NCBI GenBank assembly: GCA_012064385.1
Contig: QRDG01000346.1
Coordinates: 649,952 to 713,951 of the forward strand
Reading direction: 5' to 3'
From: Puccinellia tenuiflora
Taxonomy: Eukaryota; Streptophyta; Magnoliopsida; Poales; Poaceae
DNA length: 64,000 nt
The notes below the pieces were generated by a model. That model was not told where the DNA came from and did not search any database. It worked only from the letters and a program-made list of their open reading frames with translations. This document shows, piece after piece, positions 45,773 through 57,735 of the stretch. The translations under genes and the position numbers were made by a program. How positions within the stretch are numbered: position 1 is the first letter of the stretch; the number at the start of each line of letters is the position of its first letter.

Positions 45773-46672
45773 CACTACAGGAATGAGCTTCTATGCCGAC
45801 AGCTTTTTATCGGCTCCGACGAGGCCTGCCCGTCGACACGTCCGTCGGCATAGGTTCTGCCGTCGGCACAGGGGCTATGCCGACCGCATAGGTACACAGG
45901 TCTATGCCGACAGCTTTGCCGTCGGCATAGCTATGATTTTTTTTTTCTGTTTTTCGTTTAATATGAAATAATTCATATCTTTAAATCTATAAATCGAAAT
46001 TTAACAAATAAAGTGTCTAAATCGATTAGAAAAATGAGAGGAATCTAAATATGACATCCATATCATCTTTTTGATCATGTATATGACTTTTTACAACATA
46101 TTTGTGGTACTTGCATAATAAAAAAAGTCACTTTTGGCACTTAAAAATAGAAAATGATATGTATAATAATAGTTTAAAAATTGTTTTTGGCAACAATGTT
46201 TGCCATACCAAGACACACCTATGTGTCAAAAATGGACACTTTACATCAATCATGGCACGGGGTCCATTTTGACCATTTTTTTCAAAAAATAAAAGAAAGT
46301 GAAAAATACTCAAAAAAGTGAAATCCTTTGGCATGGACTCCTTTTATGTGTACTAGTTGCTAGAAAAAATCATAAACCTGAGTTTTGACAAAGTTATCAA
46401 AAAACTTCTTCACAAAAAGGTCAATCATCTATAAACATGTATAAGTTTTGAGTTCAATTGACGTAGATATGATTATCCTCGTGCCATAGTTTGTGATAAT
46501 GTGTCCATATTTGACACATATGTGTGTCTTGTTATGACAAACAATGTAACAGAACTAATGTTTTTCAAAATACGTTTATAAATATCATTTTTTATTTTTT
46601 TATTGTCAAAAATGACATTTTTGTGAAGCAAGTATGACAAATATGGTGCAAAATGGCACATATACAATTTTN
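45773..46672. mobile_element. CACTA-type element fragment
   Basis: It begins CACTACAGGAATGAGC. Subterminal TATGCCGACAGC and GCCGTCGGCATAG motifs follow in both orientations over ~150 bp. This terminus differs from the CACTAGTGG family elsewhere in the window. The opposite end was not found; the sequence reaches an undetermined base at 46672. No coding. Confidence 0.6.
46672..46672. other. Undetermined base (N)
   Basis: A single N interrupts TACAATTTTnGTTGAG. It may mark an assembly join, so continuity across this point is not guaranteed. Confidence 0.95.
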
Positions 46673-47300
46673 GTTGAGTCTTGAGCAGCTATGCCTCCGC
46701 CCCTAACTGTATGTGCGTGTATCTGACCACCCTGTGTTGTACTGTGTTTCGAGAAAAAAAGATAATGATTCGAATGCACAACCTGACGAGTGTGTGCAGC
46801 TCCAGGCGCGTGTACATGTATACCCGATCGAGCAGAAACTACAAACCACATTTATATGGACGTCCCAAGCCTATGTCACCGCTTATTTCACCAAGATTCG
46901 TGCAACATATTTTGCAATCAACCACCCAAACTTTAAAAAGTTATCTTCTTGAAGCCCTCATTATTTTTTGTCATTTGTTCTTAACTTGCATCAACGATGA
47001 TTGGTTTTGATTATGCATTAATAAATTTTGTATCCATGTATTAACAGTTCAAACTTTTTTGCATCATACATTAACATAATTTTCTGATGCATTAACAACT
47101 TTTTTTATATCATACATTAACATTTTTTTGTACCATGCATGAATCGGAAAAAAAAATGTTGGGGGAAATCAGATTAACATTGAAATCATCAAAATCATTC
47201 ATCAGTAAATCCCAGAGAAAAATATTTGAACCATACAGAAAAAATCATGCTGACATAGCCATAGCCAGATCCAGATATGGAATCGCTGCGTTGCCGAGCG
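46673..47300. other. Upstream region of BAHD pseudogene
   Basis: About 46980-47145 carries loose repeats of CATACATTAACATTTTTTTG. No other gene or element ends were seen. Confidence 0.5.
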
Positions 47301-47305
47301 AGCTC

Positions 47306-47312
47306 TATATAA
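47306..47312 (+). promoter_or_regulatory. TATA box of BAHD pseudogene
   Basis: CTCTATATAAGCGG lies about 130 bp before the ATG at 47438, with a pyrimidine-rich leader (CTAGCTCTCCATC) about 20-30 bp downstream. This is a normal plant core promoter layout. Confidence 0.6.
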
Positions 47313-47949
47313 GCGGATGCAGACGCCTCTAGCTCTCCATCAAAAGCGCGCGCACACACACTCGATCGAGCTCCTCGCCTCCAGCCTCCTGCCCTGCCTT
47401 CGCAAGTCTCGCAACGTAACGCGCGTACTACGCAGAAATGGAGGTCGTCACCTACGCAGAAACGGGCCAGGCTACGACTACGAGCAGCAGCGCAATGCTG
47501 ATCAGCCGGTGTACGCCGTGCCGAACCCGCTGGCCGGCGACAAGGTCCGGCTGACCGTCTTCGACCGCGCCGCCATCGACACCTACGTCCCCATCGTGCT
47601 CGCCTACCCGGCGCCGGCGCCGTCCAACGACGCGCTCAAGGCCAAAGGCCTCCTCAGGGCCGTCGCGCCGTACCCTCACCTCCTGGGTCGCTTCGCCCTC
47701 GACGGCAACGGCCGCCGCTTCCTGCAGCTCAACAACGAAGGCCTTCTCTTAATCGAGGACGATGTATCGGCCGATTTGGCGGGGCACAGACGTCGCCGGG
47801 TTTTACCCTCCGGTGCCGGAGGTGCTGTCACGTCACATTCATCACTCGCATAGTGCACGTGCATGCAGATCTGAGTTTTTATAATTGGAGACTGACGACG
47901 ACCGCTGCATTTTTTAAATTGCAGGAGACCGTTGGAGCGGCGCTGCTGC

Positions 47950-48213
47950 GTGAAATTTACCGTATTTAACCCTTTTTCGAAAAGATTCCACGAAATAGAC
48001 CCAAATTCAAAATAATTTCAGATTTGACCCTTTTTCATGGCGCCCGGCCCCAGGGCGCCATACCAGCAAGCATGACGCCTTGGTCAAGGGCGCCATGGAC
48101 CGTCCACGTCAGCGCCAGGTAAGTAGCATGGCGCCCCAGGGTAAGGCGCCATACTCACTACCATGGCGCCCCGGCCCAAGGCGCCATGCCACTTAGGGTT
48201 CTCAGCCCCGCAG
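47950..48213 (+). repeat. MULE-2 left terminal inverted repeat
   Basis: It contains TTCAGATTTGACCC, then paired ATGGCGCC / GGCGCCAT words at 48035-48188, ending GCCACTTAGGGTT. The PMD transcript probably starts nearby: an untranslated first exon appears to end at GTCAAG|GTAAGC (48472). Confidence 0.9.
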
Positions 48214-48556
48214 CCTCCCGGATCGTGACCAAATCCTCCACCCGACGCCACCGCCCCCATCCGGCCGACGCCGCCGCCACCATCCGCCGCCCCATCTGCT
48301 GCAGCCGCCGGCCCCATCCCCACCAGTCCGGCTCGTCGCCGTCCTAATGGAGGACGGCTGACCGCCGCCGCCACCCATCCCCTCTGTTGGGCACGAGCCC
48401 GACCACGCGCCCGTCAGCCTGCCTCCGCCCCCGCCCTCGCGGTCATCCTGCTACCCCTCTCCCCCGGTCAAGGTAAGCTTCTTCTCTTCTCCGATTTGTA
48501 TGCTTAGGGCTGTAATTTTAGTAGAATTGTGGTAGTAGTAGGTATAGTTTAGGGTT

Positions 48557-48740
48557 GAATTTGTCACCGATTTATAGTTTAGGGTCATAGCTTGTGGTAG
48601 TAGAATTATTGTGGTAGTAGAATTTTAGTACAATTTAGGGTTGAATTTGTCACCGATTTATAGTTTAGGGTCATAGCTTGTGGTAGTAGAATTATTGTGG
48701 TAGTAGAATTTTAGTACAATTTAGGGTTGAATTTGTCACC
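48557..48740 (+). repeat. 86-bp tandem repeat in PMD leader intron
   Basis: GAATTTGTCACCGATTTATA recurs at 48557, 48643 and 48729, giving two full 86-bp copies and a partial third. Confidence 0.93.
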
Positions 48741-49027
48741 GATTTATAGTTTTAGTATGTGTAAATTTGACATGCTTAGGATTGAATTTGTAGTAGAATT
48801 GTGGTACTAGTACTAGTAGGTATATGAATCTGGAATGAATTTGTTGTACAATTATTATACCAATTTTAGTAGGTATATGATTATGATTGAATTTGTCACC
48901 GTATATTTTTATTAGGTCTATGCTTAGGGTTGAATATGTAGTAGAATTGTTGTAGCAATTTTTAGGTTGCATAAATGTTTATTTTACATGTTTGCACATT
49001 ACTTATTTTTTGGTTTTGTTATTGCAG

Positions 49028-51492
49028 GATGTCTCGGCTTATCCAAGATGTGTACGATAAGAATCACTGTGCTATGTATATTGCGGAAAGAGGAGTGGTT
49101 TTTCCACACCTACACCTGAGGTCCTCAAGGGTTGACAGTAAGGATGAAGCGCGACATCCGAAGATGAAGTATGACGAGCGATACATGAACTACATCCATC
49201 GCCTCGGGCTTCTCCCTTTTATCACTATGGTTTCTCGCGGGATGCCAAAGATGAACCCATGTGCCATCACCGCACTCGTTGACCGATGGCGTCCCGAGAC
49301 ACATACCTTTCACCTGCCTTGTGGAGAGATGACCGTGACTTTGCAGGATGTTTCAATGATCCTCGCACTACCCATCAAGGGGCAGCCTGTGTGTAAGAGC
49401 ACTGAGACTGCAGGATGGCGTGGGCTTATGACGGACTTCCTTGGACAGGAGCCGGGGCTCTCGAACAAAGCCGCGGGCGCACCCTTTTCTTGGATTGCTC
49501 AGAACTTTGCTGTATGCCCACCAGACTTACCAGAGGAGTCTGAGATTGTGCAACAGCATTGTCGAGCATACGTCTGGTATGTTTTGAGGCGGGTCCTTTT
49601 TCCGGATGGCACAGGGGTCAACGCTCCATTTATGTGGCTGCAGATGTTAGCTAGTTGGGACTTCGGTCTTAGTTGGGGTTCAGCGGTACTAGCTTACTTG
49701 TACCGTCAGGTATAACTTACCTCTTAGTAGTATGGTGCGGTTAACCTTTTATTTATCTAACTCGTGCTAATGTGCTCATCATTTTACTTGTGTACTTGGA
49801 CGAGGCGTGTCGTAGGGGTCAAGTTGGAAAAGAATCCAATATTGGAGGCTGCATGTTGCTCCTATCCATATGGAGTTGGGAGCACCTTCCTGTTGGGGAG
49901 ACCCACTCCGGGGTTATGGGCGCCATGGGAGGATCATAACGACCCAGCACGCTTCGCTACATGGGCGTATAGGTGGGATAATGTGGATGGTATGGTTGGT
50001 ACCTCCAAGGCTCAGTACATGCGCTACAGCAGCGAGTTCGATATCCTAACTCCGGAGCATGTAAGCTCGTCCTCTTGTGTAATTCTGTTCCACTATTATC
50101 GTATTCGAAGTATGAAACTAATAATCATTTTTCCAATTTTTTATGGAAAGGTTACTTGGGAGCCATACGGACCGGCAGGCATGATTGGTTCTATCGAGAT
50201 CACGTACCCTCTTAACCCGATGTGTTTAGCCGAACAACACCTTTGGCGGATGAGATGTCCACTAATATGTATTTATGCCGTCGAGTGGCACCTTCCAAAC
50301 CGGGTTATGAGACAATTTGGATTATATCAGAAGACTCCGCCAAAGTATACCGACACGGATTTCTATTTGCACGAGTAAGTTTTGTATTGTCGTTGTAATA
50401 TTTGAATTGTTTTGCGGACCACATTTGAAATTGAATGTTCCTATGTAGGATGGACAAGATGAAGCAGAAAACTGAAAAAAATTGGCCAAGGAAGCATGGA
50501 AAGTACATAAACGAGTTTGAACAGAAGATTGCATCAATTGAATACAAGATGGACCATGGGGGCCTGTCAGTGGAGCGCCGTCATGATGATGCAGCATTCA
50601 ATGAATATCTTGTTTGGCTTAGCGCTAATACTCGTCTTAAGCTCAATGCTCCTGCTTTCATTTCTGCTGATATTTTTTATCAGCCCAATCCTGGTTTTGA
50701 CCATTTGGCCAATATTGAGTACAACAGGCTCATAAGAGGGGGTCGACGGCAAGAATTAGCGCCTATAGTAAACTTCGTGGTGAGTTATTGTGTTATATAT
50801 CCATACTAGCATATTTTTATTTCATAACTAGCATATGAATTTGTTTTTGTAGCAATCTGAACTTGGGAAACATGCTAACAATGCCGGGCGTGCCCTTCAT
50901 TACCCTCCGGGATCTGAACAATCTGAGTCCTCCCTTAGAGCTTTTGCTGAGGTATTAAACTATTTGTTGTTCTCCTCTTACGATAGTGGTTAAAAAATAA
51001 TAACCTCTAATTTTATCATATTTGCAGCGTGCGAAGACTTGGGCACGCGGCTTAGGTGCTCTTCTAGGTTCTCGTACCGATGACACTGCTGCTACGTGGT
51101 CGGGTGAGGCGTCAAGCGGTGGACACGGTGCATCCGGAGGACGAGGATCTTCAAGCCATGCACACGGAGGATCTTCAAGCCAAGCCCGTTTCTCTCTTGA
51201 GGACGAGGATTTAAGTGACCGGGACGATGCTCATGATGAGATCAACACTTCGTAGCTGTCCGACGCACCTGACATTACTCAGGAGCCACGTGATTTCGAG
51301 CTTCGTTCTAGGCCTAAGCAACGGAAGATCTATACCCCGTCTGACTATGACCGGCCTAAGCCAAGGCCTAAGTCAAGACCCCGTTTAGTTGTTGATCAAG
51401 ATCAAGAGGAGGAGGAGGCCCAAGAGGAGGAGCCTCCTGTGAGGAGGATGCGTGTGAAGAGGGCTTCCAAGAGGGGCAAGGGGCCTGCATGA
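49028..51492 (+). pseudogene. Plant mobile domain (PMD) gene carried by MULE-2, damaged
   Basis: Exons: 49028-49709, about 49800-50060, 50151-50374, 50449-50779, 50853-50951, 51028-51492, nearly all with GT/AG edges after a leader intron. The PMD signature is clear: PCGEMTVTLQDVSMILALPI, LSWGSAVLAYLYRQ, GGCMLLLSIWSWEHLPVGRP and ATWAYRWDNVDG. The C-terminus is Ser/Gly-rich, then acidic and basic (RRMRVKRASKRGKG). PMD proteins (MAIN/MAIL1-type) occur in host genes and in Mutator and Gypsy elements; host members act in genome stability and transposon silencing. Damage: a 1-bp frameshift near 49888, no AG acceptor at about 49799, and a TAG at 51253-51255 before the last 79 codons. Confidence 0.85.
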
Positions 51493-51717
51493 ACGTGCAT
51501 TGGACTTGTAGTTATGTCGTAACTTTGATGTAATACTATTATTGTCGCACTATTGTATGTTCATGTGGTGTGCCGCGAATTTGACGTATGTTGGTGAATT
51601 TTATGTACTTTGTTGAGTTTGCAGTGAATGTTGAACTGTTATGTTTGAACTATACTTTGTTGAACTGCTGTACTTTGTTGAACCGCGAATACGGCAGCGA
51701 GTAACTTGAGGAAAACA

Positions 51718-52110
51718 GGTCATGGCGCCTTATGCTGGGGCGTCGTGGTCTTCTGTATGGCGCCTTGTCCTGGGGCGCCATGTTCTTCAGTACGGCGCCT
51801 TGGCCTAGGGCGCCATACAACTCGACTTATGTTGAGGTCCTGGCCTAGGCCGGGCTGTAGGCCGGGTGGCTCTGGGGGGTGGGCGGCCTCCTGGCCGGCC
51901 CAGGCCGGGCTCTAGGCCGGGCGGCTCTGGGGGGTGGCCGGCCCCCAGGCCGTCCCAGGCTGGCTCCCTGGCCGGGCTGCCCTGTTTTCCCTGCGTGATA
52001 ATCCCTGGCTGGCCCCCCGGCCGGCCTAGGCCGGCCACCAGGCCGGGCACCCTGCTGCATGGCGCCTCGGACTAGGGCGCCATGCTGAAGACCACGACGC
52101 CTTCGGCCAA
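51718..52110. repeat. Internal array of GGCGCC hairpin words and GGCCGGGC repeats in MULE-2
   Basis: TATGGCGCCTT...GGGGCGCCATG pairs occur three times (51720-51820) and again at 52058-52085. Between them lie GC-rich direct and inverted copies of CCAGGCCGGGCTCTAGGCCG. The hairpin words are the same ones used in the terminal repeats. Confidence 0.8.
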
Positions 52111-52536
52111 GGAGCCATGCCCTTTTCTCCATGGACAGAACATGTGATCGTTATTGTTTTCTCAGCAAATTGTCAACATAGGGAATGGAATCCAAAAATA
52201 TTTAAAATCCATGAGTTACCAAATTTGAGAAGCCACATAAGGTTGAGTATGAATTACAAAATCCATGAGTTACACAATTTAGTTAAGCCATAAGGGCTAG
52301 TTCCGATTACGAGTATTAGGGTTTCCAAATAGATGCAAAAACAACCAAATCTCAAGATTTAAATTGGACAAAAATGAGGAGAACGGAGGAGATTACCTTG
52401 GAGGATCAAAGGGAGACGAAATCCACGGAGAAAACCCTCCGATTTGGAGGGCAATAGATAGGGCGACGGGTGGGAATGGTCTCTTCTTCGAGCTGGGAGA
52501 GTGGAAATGGGTGTGGATAGCCTCCATAGGGCCGTT

Positions 52537-52799
52537 GTGGCGGCTGAAAACCCTAAGTGGCATGACGCCTTGGGCCGGGGCGCCATGGTAGTGAGTATGG
52601 CGCCTTACCCTGGGGCGTCATGGCACTTAGCTGTGGCTGACGTGGACGGTCCATGGCGCCTTTGACCAGGGCGTCATGCTTCCTGGTATGGCGCCCTGGG
52701 GCCGGGCGCCATGAAAAAGGGTCAAATCTGAAATTATTTTGAATTTGGGTCCATTTCGTGAAATCTTTTCGAAAAAGGGTCAAATATGGTAAATTTCAT
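52537..52799 (-). repeat. MULE-2 right terminal inverted repeat
   Basis: Inverted copy of 47950-48213, from AACCCTAAGTGGC to GGTAAATTTCAT, with a few substitutions. Confidence 0.9.
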
Positions 52800-52896
52800 C
52801 GCTGCTGCAGGTCAAGCTCAGTCGGTACACCTGCGGGGGCCTCATGGTCGGCATCATCTGCCACCACCACATCGCCGACGGCCACGCCGCGAGCAC

Positions 52897-53423
52897 TGTT
52901 GGAATAGTCTTGTGTTCTAGGGCGGCTCCGAGGAGTCGAAGATTTGACGGGTCCAAGGGACCCGAGCCAGTGTACCGACTCGGGGAGTGTCCCGAGTCGA
53001 GTCGTCGAGTCGGAGTCTGTTCTGACTCGACAGTAGTGTTGTAACCGGGACTCAAAGTTCTCGTCGGGTCCGGCAGGTGCACTGTACAGTTCGTACAGTA
53101 GAGTAGGTAGATAGGACGTGCTAGACGTCACCTACAGTGTAAACGAGTCTGTGGCATCACCCACAGTGAACTCGTGTCATGACGTCGTCAACAGTGGCGG
53201 TATGGCATGACATGTTGTAGGCCCCGCCACGTCAAGTCGGACGTGACGGGATAGTGGACTTTGTGGCTCCGGCCAGCCCAACCCCTATTTAAAAGGAGGA
53301 ATACACAAAGAGAAAATTGAGGCAAACTTAGTTCATTCCACAAACACACCTCCCCTTCTCCTCTCTCCCGGTGCTCTTCTCTCCCGCTCTCTCTCACTCT
53401 TGCGATTCGCATTAGGGCCAACA
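52897..53423 (+). repeat. Copia left LTR
   Basis: It starts TGTTGG and ends CCAACA. A TATTTAAAA box lies at 53285-53293, followed by the transcribed region. It carries a ~13-bp insertion (GAGTCGTCGAGTC) absent from the right LTR. Confidence 0.95.
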
Positions 53424-53429
53424 ATTTCG

Positions 53430-56400
53430 AGATGGAGGCTCATCATCCAGCCAAGCCGGACGCGGCGGCGGCAAGCCGCGCGGACGTGGCAAGGGCAACC
53501 CGGGTGCGAAAGGCACCGGGAATCGCGACACGAAGGACTCGTGTCGGTACTGCGGAGTCGTCGGCCACTGGGCGCGAGACTGCCGCAAGAAGAAGCGCGA
53601 GCAGGGCGAGGCCCACCTCGTGCGTGGCGGAGGCGACAACGATGAAGCGCTGCTCATGATGCAGGCGTGCACCGTGGCGTCTGCCCCGCAACTCCCAGCG
53701 TCGACTCAGGCAGAGTCGGGCGCATCGGAGGCGGCACCCTCGTCTCGACCGGTGGCAGAGTCACGGACTCGACCGGTGGCGGAGTCGGAGGGAGTGTCGA
53801 CTCCTCCGAAGGAGCACTCGCGGATCCATTGGGTCATTGAGTGGGACATGCCGGCTCAGGAGGATCCGAAGAAGGCGACTCGGGAGGAGTCGGCCCTGTC
53901 GACTCGCAAGGAGTCGACCCTCTTCCTGCTGGAGGAGAAGGCGCAGGTCAACCTGGCGCAAGGAGGGGACGCCAAGGAGGGCGTCTGGTACCTCGACTCG
54001 GGCGCCACCAATCACATGACTGGTGACCGCGCCGTGTTTGCGGAACTCGACACCAGCATCGTCGGAACCGTCAAGTTCGACGACGGCTTGTGAGTCGACA
54101 TCTACGGGCAAGGGATGGTGCTATTCGTCTGCAAGTCAGGCGAGCACCGGGCCGTCACCGGGGTGTACTACATACCCCGGTTGAACACGCAGATCATCAG
54201 CCTGGGCCAGTTCGACGAGAATGGCTGCCAGGTGCTGATCGAGGACGGGCTCCTCCGAGTGCGTGATAGGGAGCGGAAGCTCCTGGTGAAGGTCAGGCGG
54301 GAGCTGAACCGGATGTACAAGCTGACAGCACGAGTTGCCCAGCCGGTGTGCTTGGCAGTGCATGCAGGTGACGACTCGGCCTGGACTTGGCATGCGTGGT
54401 TCGGGCACCTCAACTTCGACAACCCGCGCCGACTCACGAAAGGCGGCATGGTGCGTGGCCTCCCTCTGTTGGAGCACGTCAACCAGCTCTGTGATGCTTG
54501 CCTAGCAGGGAAGCAGCGGCGAGCCTCCTTCACCAAGCAGGCGAAGTTCCGGGTGAAGGAGCGACTCGAGCTGGTCCATGGTGACCTCTGTGGGCCGATC
54601 ACGCCGGCGACTCCAAGCGGCAAGAGGTACTTTCTCTTTCTTGTCGACGACCTGACGCGGTACATGTGGCTCGCCCTTCTTGCGACGAAGGACGAGGCCG
54701 CAGCCGCCATCGTCCGACTCCAGGCGGGAGCCGAGTCGGAGTCCAGCTGCAAGCTGCGCACGCTGAGTACGGATTGCGAAGGCGAGTTCACCTCCGGGTC
54801 CTTCATGACATACTGCGCGGAGATTGGAGTGGAGCGTCACCTGACGGCTCCTTACTCCCCGCAGCAGAATGGCGTCATGGAGCGACGCAACCAGAAGATT
54901 GTGGGCATGGCCCGCAGTCTGCTGAAGGCCAAGAGAGTCCCCGGCGAGTTCTGGGGTGAGGCGGTGTCGACGGCCGTGTTAATCTTTAACAGGTCGCCCA
55001 CCAAGAGCGTGGACGGCATGATGTCATTCGAGGCCTGGCATGGCCGCAAACCGGATGTGCACTACATGCGCACATTCGGGTGAATGGCGCATGTCAGAGA
55101 GATGCGACCCGGACTGAAGAAGCTCGACGATCACGGCAGGCCGATGATCTTCGTGGGGTATGAACCCGGCACGAAGGGTTATCGGGCCTACGACCCGGCT
55201 ACGGGCCGAGTCGCCATCACCCGCGACGTGGTGTTCGACGAGAACGCGCGTTGGGACTGGAGTTCTCCGGACTCTCCGGGAAATTTGGAGCTGACTCCTT
55301 CACGGTCAAGCACATAGTGTTCGAGCCGCAGCCGACTCCAGGGGACGGGAGTGCGGGTCCTGGACCCGACTCGCCGCCCTCTCCAAGTCCGACTTCCCCG
55401 ACTCCAGGAGCCGGGAGTGAGTCTCAGTCGCCCCCAGCCGGTTCTCCAACAACACCGGGGTACCCGACAGTTGAGTCTTCGACTCCGGCTATCACTGGCA
55501 TCGAGTTTGTCACGCCACCATCAAGGTATGCAAGTATGCTTGGTGCAGAAGACGACACCAAGCTCGAGCACCGGTTCCGCACTCTGCAGAACGTGCTCGA
55601 CGCAGGTCCGGCTCAGGAGCCGGATGAGGAGCTTCACTTCCTCGCCTCCGAAGAGCCCGGCTCGTTCAACGAGGCCAAGTCAGACGGCAGCTGGAGGCGT
55701 GCGATGCAGGAGGAGCTCGAGGCCATCGAGTCCAACTCGACTTGGCGGCTCGCCACCTTACTACCAGGTCACCGCGCGATCGGCCTGAAGTGGGTCTACA
55801 AGGTGAAGAAGGACGCACACGGCGTGGTCCTTAAGCACAAATCTCGCCTGGTGGCGAAGGGCTATGTACAGCGTCACGGGGTCGACTACGACGAGGTCTT
55901 CACTCCCGTGACCCGACTCGAGTCAATCCGACTCCTGCTGGCGGTGGCCGCAGACTCGGGTTGGGACATTCATCACATGGACGTCAAGTCAGCATTCCTC
56001 AACGGCGAGTTGGAGGAAGAGGTGTACGTGCAGCAGCCAGCCGACTTCGCTGCAAAAGGAAAGGAGCATCTTGTGCTCCGACTCGACAAGGCGCTCTACG
56101 GCCTCAAGCAGGCGCCAAGGGCATGGAACACCAAGCTCGACACATGCCTCGTCAAGATCGACTTCACCAGGTGCGAGTCGGAGCATGGCATATACGCGCG
56201 GGGCACGACGCTGACTCGACTCCTCGTCGGAGTCTATATCGACGACTTGGTGATCACGGGCTCCGACTCCAGCGACATCGACAAGTTCAAGCTGGAGATG
56301 CAGAGCCTGTTCCAGATGTCCGACCTCGGACTGCTGAGCTACTACCTCGGCATTGAGGTCCGACAAGGGCCGAGCGGGATCGACATCTCGCAGGCGGCCT

Positions 56401-57223
56401 ATGCCCAGAAGCTGCTGGAGAAGGCAGGGATGGCCGGGTCCAACCCCTGCCAGGTGCCCATGGAGCCGTGCTGTTCTTCGACTCCTACTTTCGAGCTGTC
56501 GAAGAACAGCACGGCTCCACCGACGGATGCGACCGAGTACCGGAGCATCGTCGGGAGCCTCCGGTACTTGGTGCACACTCGACCGGATCTAATTTTCGCA
56601 GTCGGGTTCGTGTCTCGCTTCATGGTGGCGCCAACTCAAGAGCATTTGGCGGCTATGAAGCACATCCTACGCTACATCGCTGGGTCGCCTCGACTCGGAT
56701 GTAGGTATGGCAGAGGTACAGGTGCATCACGCCTAGTCGGCTACAGTGACAACGACTTGGGTGGGACGTCGACTCGCGCAAGAGTACGTCTGGCACGCTG
56801 TTCTTTCTGGGGAGCAGCCCAGTGATCTGGCAGTCCCAGAAGCATTCGATCGTGGCTCTCTCGAGCTGCGAGTCCGAGTACGTGGCTGCTGCCACGGCTG
56901 CTTGCCGGGGGATCTGGCTCTCTCGGCTGCTGGCCGAGTTAAGTAGCGGCGAAGCTGAGCAGGTGGTGCTCAAGGTCGACAACAAGTCGGCAATCGCGCT
57001 CGCCAAGAATCCCGTCTTCCACGAGCGCTCAAAGCACATCGAGCTGAAGTACCACTTCATTCGAGACTGCGTGGAGGTGGAGAAGATCGAGTTGGAGTTC
57101 GTGCCCACCGAACATCAACTCGCGAACATGCTGACCAAGCCACTTGGACGAGTCCGCCTGGCGAAGCTATGCTCAAGGATCGGCATGGTGGAGGTGTCGC
57201 TGGAACTCAAGCCTAGGGAGTGA
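53430..57223 (+). pseudogene. Copia gag-pol remnant
   Basis: A gag zinc knuckle (CRYCGVVGHWARDC, about 53540-53580) follows a Gly/Arg-rich stretch, with the rest of gag missing. Protease: WYLDSGATNHM (53989). Integrase: GHLN..CDACLAGK, then DDE residues in VHGDLCGPI, STDCEGEFTS and SPQQNGVMERRNQ. Reverse transcriptase: KWVYKVKKDAHGVV to VYIDDLVITG (about 56230). RNase H: ALSSCESEYVAAATAACRG to KHIELKYHFIRD. Breaks: stop at 54091-54093, stop at 55081-55083, frameshift near 55250-55310 and frameshift near 56765. It ends at 57221-57223, directly before the right LTR. Confidence 0.95.
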
Positions 57224-57224
57224 T

Positions 57225-57735
57225 TGTTGGAATAGGCTTGTGTTCTAGGGTGGCTCCGAGTAGTCGAAGCTTTGGCGAGTCCAAGGGACCCGAGCCAGTG
57301 TACCGACTCGGGGAGTGTCCCGAGTCGGAGTCTGTTCTGACTCGACAGTAGTGTTGTAACCGGGACTCGAAGTTCTCATCGGGTCCGGCAGATGCACTGT
57401 ACAGTTCGTACAGTAGAGTAGGTAGATATGACGTGCTAGACGTCACCTACAGTGTAGAGTCTGTGGCGTCACCCACAATGAACTCGTGTCATGACGTCGT
57501 CAACAGTGACGATATGGCATGACATGTTGTAGGCCCCGCCACGTTAAGTCGGACGTGACGGGATAGTGGACTTTGTGGCTCCGGCCAGCCCAGCCCCTAT
57601 TTAAAGCGAGGAATATACAAAGAGAAAATTGAGTCAAACTTAGTTCATTTCACAAACACACCTCCCCTTCTCCTCTCTCCCGGTGCTCTTCTCTCCCGCT
57701 CTCTCTCACTCTTGCGATTCGCATTAGGGCCAACA
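57225..57735 (+). repeat. Copia right LTR
   Basis: Counterpart of 52897-53423, 16 bp shorter. The expected purine tract before it is weak (CCTAGGGAGTGAT). Confidence 0.95.

Larger units (their letters stand above)
47950..52799. mobile_element. Mutator-like element carrying a plant mobile domain gene (MULE-2), 4.85 kb
   Basis: The 9-bp TSD CGCTGCTGC is at 47941-47949 and 52800-52808, inside BAHD exon 2. The inverted repeats of about 265 bp start (G/A)TGAAATTTACC and match the outer arms of MULE-1. A spliced PMD gene occupies the centre. No MURA-type transposase is present, so movement must rely on another element. Confidence 0.93.
52897..57735 (+). mobile_element. Copia LTR retrotransposon, internally deleted, 4.84 kb
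   Basis: The TSD AGCAC is at 52892-52896 and 57736-57740. Terminal repeats are 52897-53423 and 57225-57735, each TGTTGGAATAG...GGGCCAACA. The domain order protease, integrase, reverse transcriptase, RNase H defines Copia. The sequence after the left LTR lacks a TGGTATCAGAGC primer-binding site and the gag N-terminus. By eye the LTRs differ at about 21 of ~510 aligned bases plus two indels (about 4%). It interrupts BAHD exon 2 between codons for the HxxxD region and STFYAAW. Confidence 0.95.

Noticed and set aside
45773..46672. Complete CACTA element
   Set aside because: Only one terminus was found; no inverted partner ending TAGTG occurs before or after the N.
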